6,591 nucleotides of DNA from assembly GCA_040758475.1 (NCBI GenBank), contig JBFLVN010000208.1, positions 1 through 6,591 on the forward strand. Reading direction: 5' to 3'. Source of the stretch: JBFLVN01 sp040758475 (GTDB lineage: Bacteria; JAGRBM01). Made by a program: the position numbers and the translations under genes. Under the pieces are notes generated by a model that searched no databases, was not told the origin of the DNA, and saw only the letters and a list, made by a program, of their open reading frames with translations. The first letter of the stretch is position 1, and each line of letters begins with the position of its first letter. Below are positions 6,338 to 6,591 of this stretch, piece by piece.

Positions 6338-6342
6338 CCTCC
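6338..6342 (-). promoter_or_regulatory. Ribosome binding site that fixes the SDR start
   Basis: GGAGG on the minus strand lies five bases before the ATG at 6332. The alternative in-frame ATG at 6371 is preceded by a pyrimidine-rich CCCT and would add 13 residues ahead of the usual SDR N-terminus. The shorter protein is therefore favoured. Confidence 0.75.
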
Positions 6343-6397
6343 GGCGTCGTCTCGTGCCCATGAACCTTCATAGGGTTTAGCCGGGCATTTTAGACGG

Positions 6398-6591
6398 TCA
6401 ATCCGCGATGGCGTCGTAACCCTGCTCGTTGAATTCGAGCAGGCAGAAGCCGTGGCCGAAGGGATCAGAGAAAAGGGCCATCCTTCCCCACGGGAATGAA
6501 GAAATACCGCTTTCCCGCTTCGCCCCGGCTTTTTCCGCTCGCTCCAGGGCGGCTTCGATGTTTTCCACCACGAAATCCAGGTGGACCGGCG
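6398..6591 (-). CDS. VOC (glyoxalase/dioxygenase-fold) family protein, 3' part only
   Basis: The minus strand encodes the last 63 residues of a VOC-superfamily protein, with the 5' part beyond the right edge of the window. The segment starts PVHLDFVVENIEAALERAEKAG and continues through FPWGRMALFSDPFGHGF to CLLEFNEQGYDAIAD and a TGA stop. This is the beta-alpha-beta-beta-beta module typical of the C-terminal half of a glyoxalase-fold protein. The His in VHLDF and the Glu in LLEF occupy the usual metal-ligand positions. The DPFGHGF turn is typical of the 'VOC family protein' group, which includes many of unknown activity. It was found by direct translation. It reads in the same direction as the SDR gene, whose start is 65 bases further on with no hairpin terminator between, so it may be the first visible gene of that operon. 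Confidence 0.85.
   Translation of the reverse strand, partial: PVHLDFVVENIEAALERAEKAGAKRESGISSFPWGRMALFSDPFGHGFCLLEFNEQGYDAIAD

Noticed and set aside
6368..6410. A promoter for the SDR-OYE pair (TTGACC and TAAAAT or TAAACC on the minus strand)
   Set aside because: TTGACC is only three bases from TAAAAT. At proper spacing the -10 would be TAAACC, which lacks the conserved final T. This is too weak to annotate.

Overview
The window is a GC-rich, gene-dense bacterial chromosomal segment. It carries six protein-coding genes (one cut by the right edge) and one tRNA gene. Starts are ATG or GTG with purine-rich Shine-Dalgarno sites, spacers are short, and the tRNA encodes its own CCA end. There are no phage, insertion-sequence, CRISPR or integrase signals. 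The lineage cannot be fixed from the sequence. The type II (GNAT-first) protein acyltransferase fusion, the TerC protein and the FMN/NAD oxidoreductases would fit a free-living environmental bacterium such as a member of the former deltaproteobacteria, but this is a weak guess.

Left half, plus strand (1-4001). A large GNAT plus ADP-forming acyl-CoA synthetase fusion (PatA-like) comes first. A 62-base gap with a plausible sigma-70 promoter follows. Next is a probable two-gene operon: a 159-residue protein resembling the sulfite-oxidase-type molybdopterin-binding fold but without an obvious Mo-ligand cysteine, then, 14 bases on, a TerC-family membrane protein.

Middle (4002-4251). This intergenic stretch holds tRNA-Asn(GTT). 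It is preceded by a promoter-like pair and a terminator-like hairpin lying directly against the tRNA 5' end, and followed by a very strong hairpin terminator.

Right half, minus strand (4252-6591, read right to left). A VOC/glyoxalase-fold gene (3' part only) is followed by a classical short-chain dehydrogenase/reductase and an Old Yellow Enzyme-family FMN ene-reductase. The last two overlap by ATGA and are probably translationally coupled. Together they look like a small redox operon acting on an unsaturated or carbonyl compound, but the substrate cannot be read from the sequence.

I see no convincing previously undescribed system. The points most worth checking are the retained catalytic histidines in the acyltransferase fusion, the Cys-less molybdopterin-fold protein beside terC, the hairpin between promoter and tRNA, and the SDR-OYE coupled pair.
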